DNA from: Planococcus citreus
GTDB lineage: Bacteria; Bacillota; Bacilli; Bacillales_A; Planococcaceae
Direction of reading: 5' to 3'
Assembly: GCF_003664125.1 (NCBI RefSeq)
Contig: NZ_RCCP01000001.1
Span: forward strand, 496,001 to 560,000
Length of the DNA stretch: 64,000 bases
This document shows, one piece after another, positions 62,908 through 64,000 of the stretch. Below the pieces are notes generated by a model. The model was not told the DNA's origin and made no database searches. It was given only the letters and a program-made list of their open reading frames with translations. Numbering within the stretch: position 1 is the stretch's first letter; each line of letters begins with the position of its first letter. A program made the position numbers and the translations under genes.

Positions 62908-64000
62908 TTATGAAGCGCTGCGCCATTCCATCAAACGGATGGCAATCGCCATGCAGATGCTGCCGAAACCAAGCAACAGCAATAACGGAATCGCGACCGC
63001 CTGCAGGCCGTTTCCGTAGACGGCGACACTCGTTAACGCCTGCAAACCGTACGTGATGGGCAATGCTTTCGAGACCGCGAGCAGGATTTCATTGGTCACC
63101 AGCTCAATCGGCCAGAACGCCCCGCCCACCATCGCCATTCCTGTCGCGACAATCGGAATGACGGCACCAAGCTGCTGCGGTTTGGTGATGAGCGAGATAA
63201 TCAACAGCCCGAGTGCGACGATGGAAAATGTGTAGCATGCCGCAATGGCGATCAATAGCCAGAATCGATCCCCTAGCTCAAAGCCGAACGCAAAGCGGAA
63301 CAATAGGAAAATAAGCGTAATCTGGGAAAAACCGATCAAAAAACTATAGCCCAGATGGCCAAGATACATCTGCCATTTGCGGACCGGCGAAATGATCATC
63401 CGGCTCCAGGTCCCTGTCCTCTTTTCATCCACGATGCGTACCAGGCTGAACATGATCGTATAGATGACAAAGAACAAGGTCATGCCAAACAATAGCTGAA
63501 GCTGCCCATTGTATTGAAAACTGTCTTCCTCGCCTTGCAGCGATTCAACTGATAGCGTTAACGCCGGTTCAGACAAGGCCGACTCCATTTCCGACCTGAT
63601 TCCTGGTGTCGTTTGCTCCGCATTTTCGAGACGCAATTCTTCTGAATAGATGCGTCTCAGGAACGAATCCAAGGCAAAACGCGCCGGATCTTCCCTGCCG
63701 ACAAGCAAACGGTAATCAGCTTCAAGCAAATTGACGGCTTGGGAGACGTCTCCTTCCGCTACATATGAACGGGCTTCGGATTCGGACATTAATTCAAACT
63801 GGAATTGTTCTCCGCCGTTCAAACGTTCAATCCAAGTTTGTGCTTGCTGATTGTTCATTGATTTATCCGCATAGACGGGAATCATTTGCGGCCCGCTTTG
63901 CCCGCCTGCCGCTGTAACAGAGACGAAAATGACGGTAAGCCCGAACATCGCCAACACGAGCAGGGGTTTTCGGTAAAAACGGCGCCATTGCAGTAAGAAT
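62908..64000 (-). CDS. ABC-2 type permease (5' end beyond window)
   Basis: The frame runs through the right edge; 363 codons plus stop are visible. Near the edge the protein reads LLQWRRFYRKPLLVLAMFGLTVIFV, the usual cytoplasmic start and TM1 of YhaP/DrrB-like permeases, so the true start lies only a few codons beyond 64000. A large extracellular loop (about 40-180) is followed by five TM segments in the C-terminal half and the EKRTGTWSRMIISPV motif that contacts the ATPase. The partner ATPase should be encoded just outside the window. Substrate unknown. Confidence 0.87.
   Translation of the reverse strand, partial: FLLQWRRFYRKPLLVLAMFGLTVIFVSVTAAGGQSGPQMIPVYADKSMNNQQAQTWIERLNGGEQFQFELMSESEARSYVAEGDVSQAVNLLEADYRLLVGREDPARFALDSFLRRIYSEELRLENAEQTTPGIRSEMESALSEPALTLSVESLQGEEDSFQYNGQLQLLFGMTLFFVIYTIMFSLVRIVDEKRTGTWSRMIISPVRKWQMYLGHLGYSFLIGFSQITLIFLLFRFAFGFELGDRFWLLIAIAACYTFSIVALGLLIISLITKPQQLGAVIPIVATGMAMVGGAFWPIELVTNEILLAVSKALPITYGLQALTSVAVYGNGLQAVAIPLLLLLGFGSICMAIAIRLMEWRSAS

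Overview
The window comes from a low-to-moderate G+C Gram-positive bacterium of the order Bacillales, most plausibly a Planococcaceae member such as Planococcus. Evidence: wall teichoic acid genes (tagO, an LCP ligase), DegS/DegU, ComFA/ComFC, an RF2 gene with the classical +1 frameshift, lipoproteins, strong GGAGG ribosome sites and candidate sigma-B promoters. The gene order follows the Bacillus subtilis tagO-degSU-degV-comF-hpf-secA-prfB-cccB-ftsEX-minJ segment. The genus is an inference. I saw no rRNA, tRNA, CRISPR array, insertion sequence or prophage.

1-24 kb is conserved core. It holds minJ (cut by the left edge), a transsulfuration-type PLP enzyme with a thioredoxin-like partner, an M23 hydrolase with ftsX and ftsE, cccB, a YitT protein, a CPA1 antiporter, prfB, secA, hpf, an SDR enzyme, comFC/comFA, degV, a lipoprotein, a DnaQ-like exonuclease, degU/degS, an IMPACT protein, an LCP ligase and tagO. 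The flagellar genes found between comFC and hpf in B. subtilis are absent here.

24-34 kb is more accessory. It holds an LRV-repeat protein, CsbD, BrnQ, two paralogous general stress proteins with sigma-B-type promoters, and then the most unusual locus: an HTH+TPR regulator of RRNPP type (28651-29946) followed 6 nt later by a secreted 94-residue propeptide (29953-30237) made of four near-perfect 16-residue repeats. This looks like a quorum-sensing receptor with a multi-copy pheromone precursor. The receptor's C-terminal half is very AT-rich while the repeats are GC-rich. Next are a class I glutamine-amidotransferase-like hydrolase, an alkyltransferase-like protein (PWHR in place of PCHR), an unknown protein, a FemAB/GNAT-like transferase and an orphan Wzz-type membrane protein.

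34-54 kb is amino acid and organic acid metabolism: a transporter plus two M20 amidohydrolases in one operon, a succinate-semialdehyde-type dehydrogenase with a sigma-B-like promoter, hom-thrC-thrB divergent from an aspartate kinase, and a GntR-TRAP(PQM)-aminotransferase-RocB-cupin cluster divergent from a GlcD-type oxidase across a palindromic operator.

54-64 kb holds a TRM11-like methyltransferase, a LysM protein, a protein resembling a site-2 protease that has lost its metal-binding histidines, a LytTR regulator divergent from the glyoxylate-bypass genes aceA-aceB (followed by a 42-residue zinc-ribbon YhfH-like gene), a HAD hydrolase, and an ABC-2 permease cut by the right edge.
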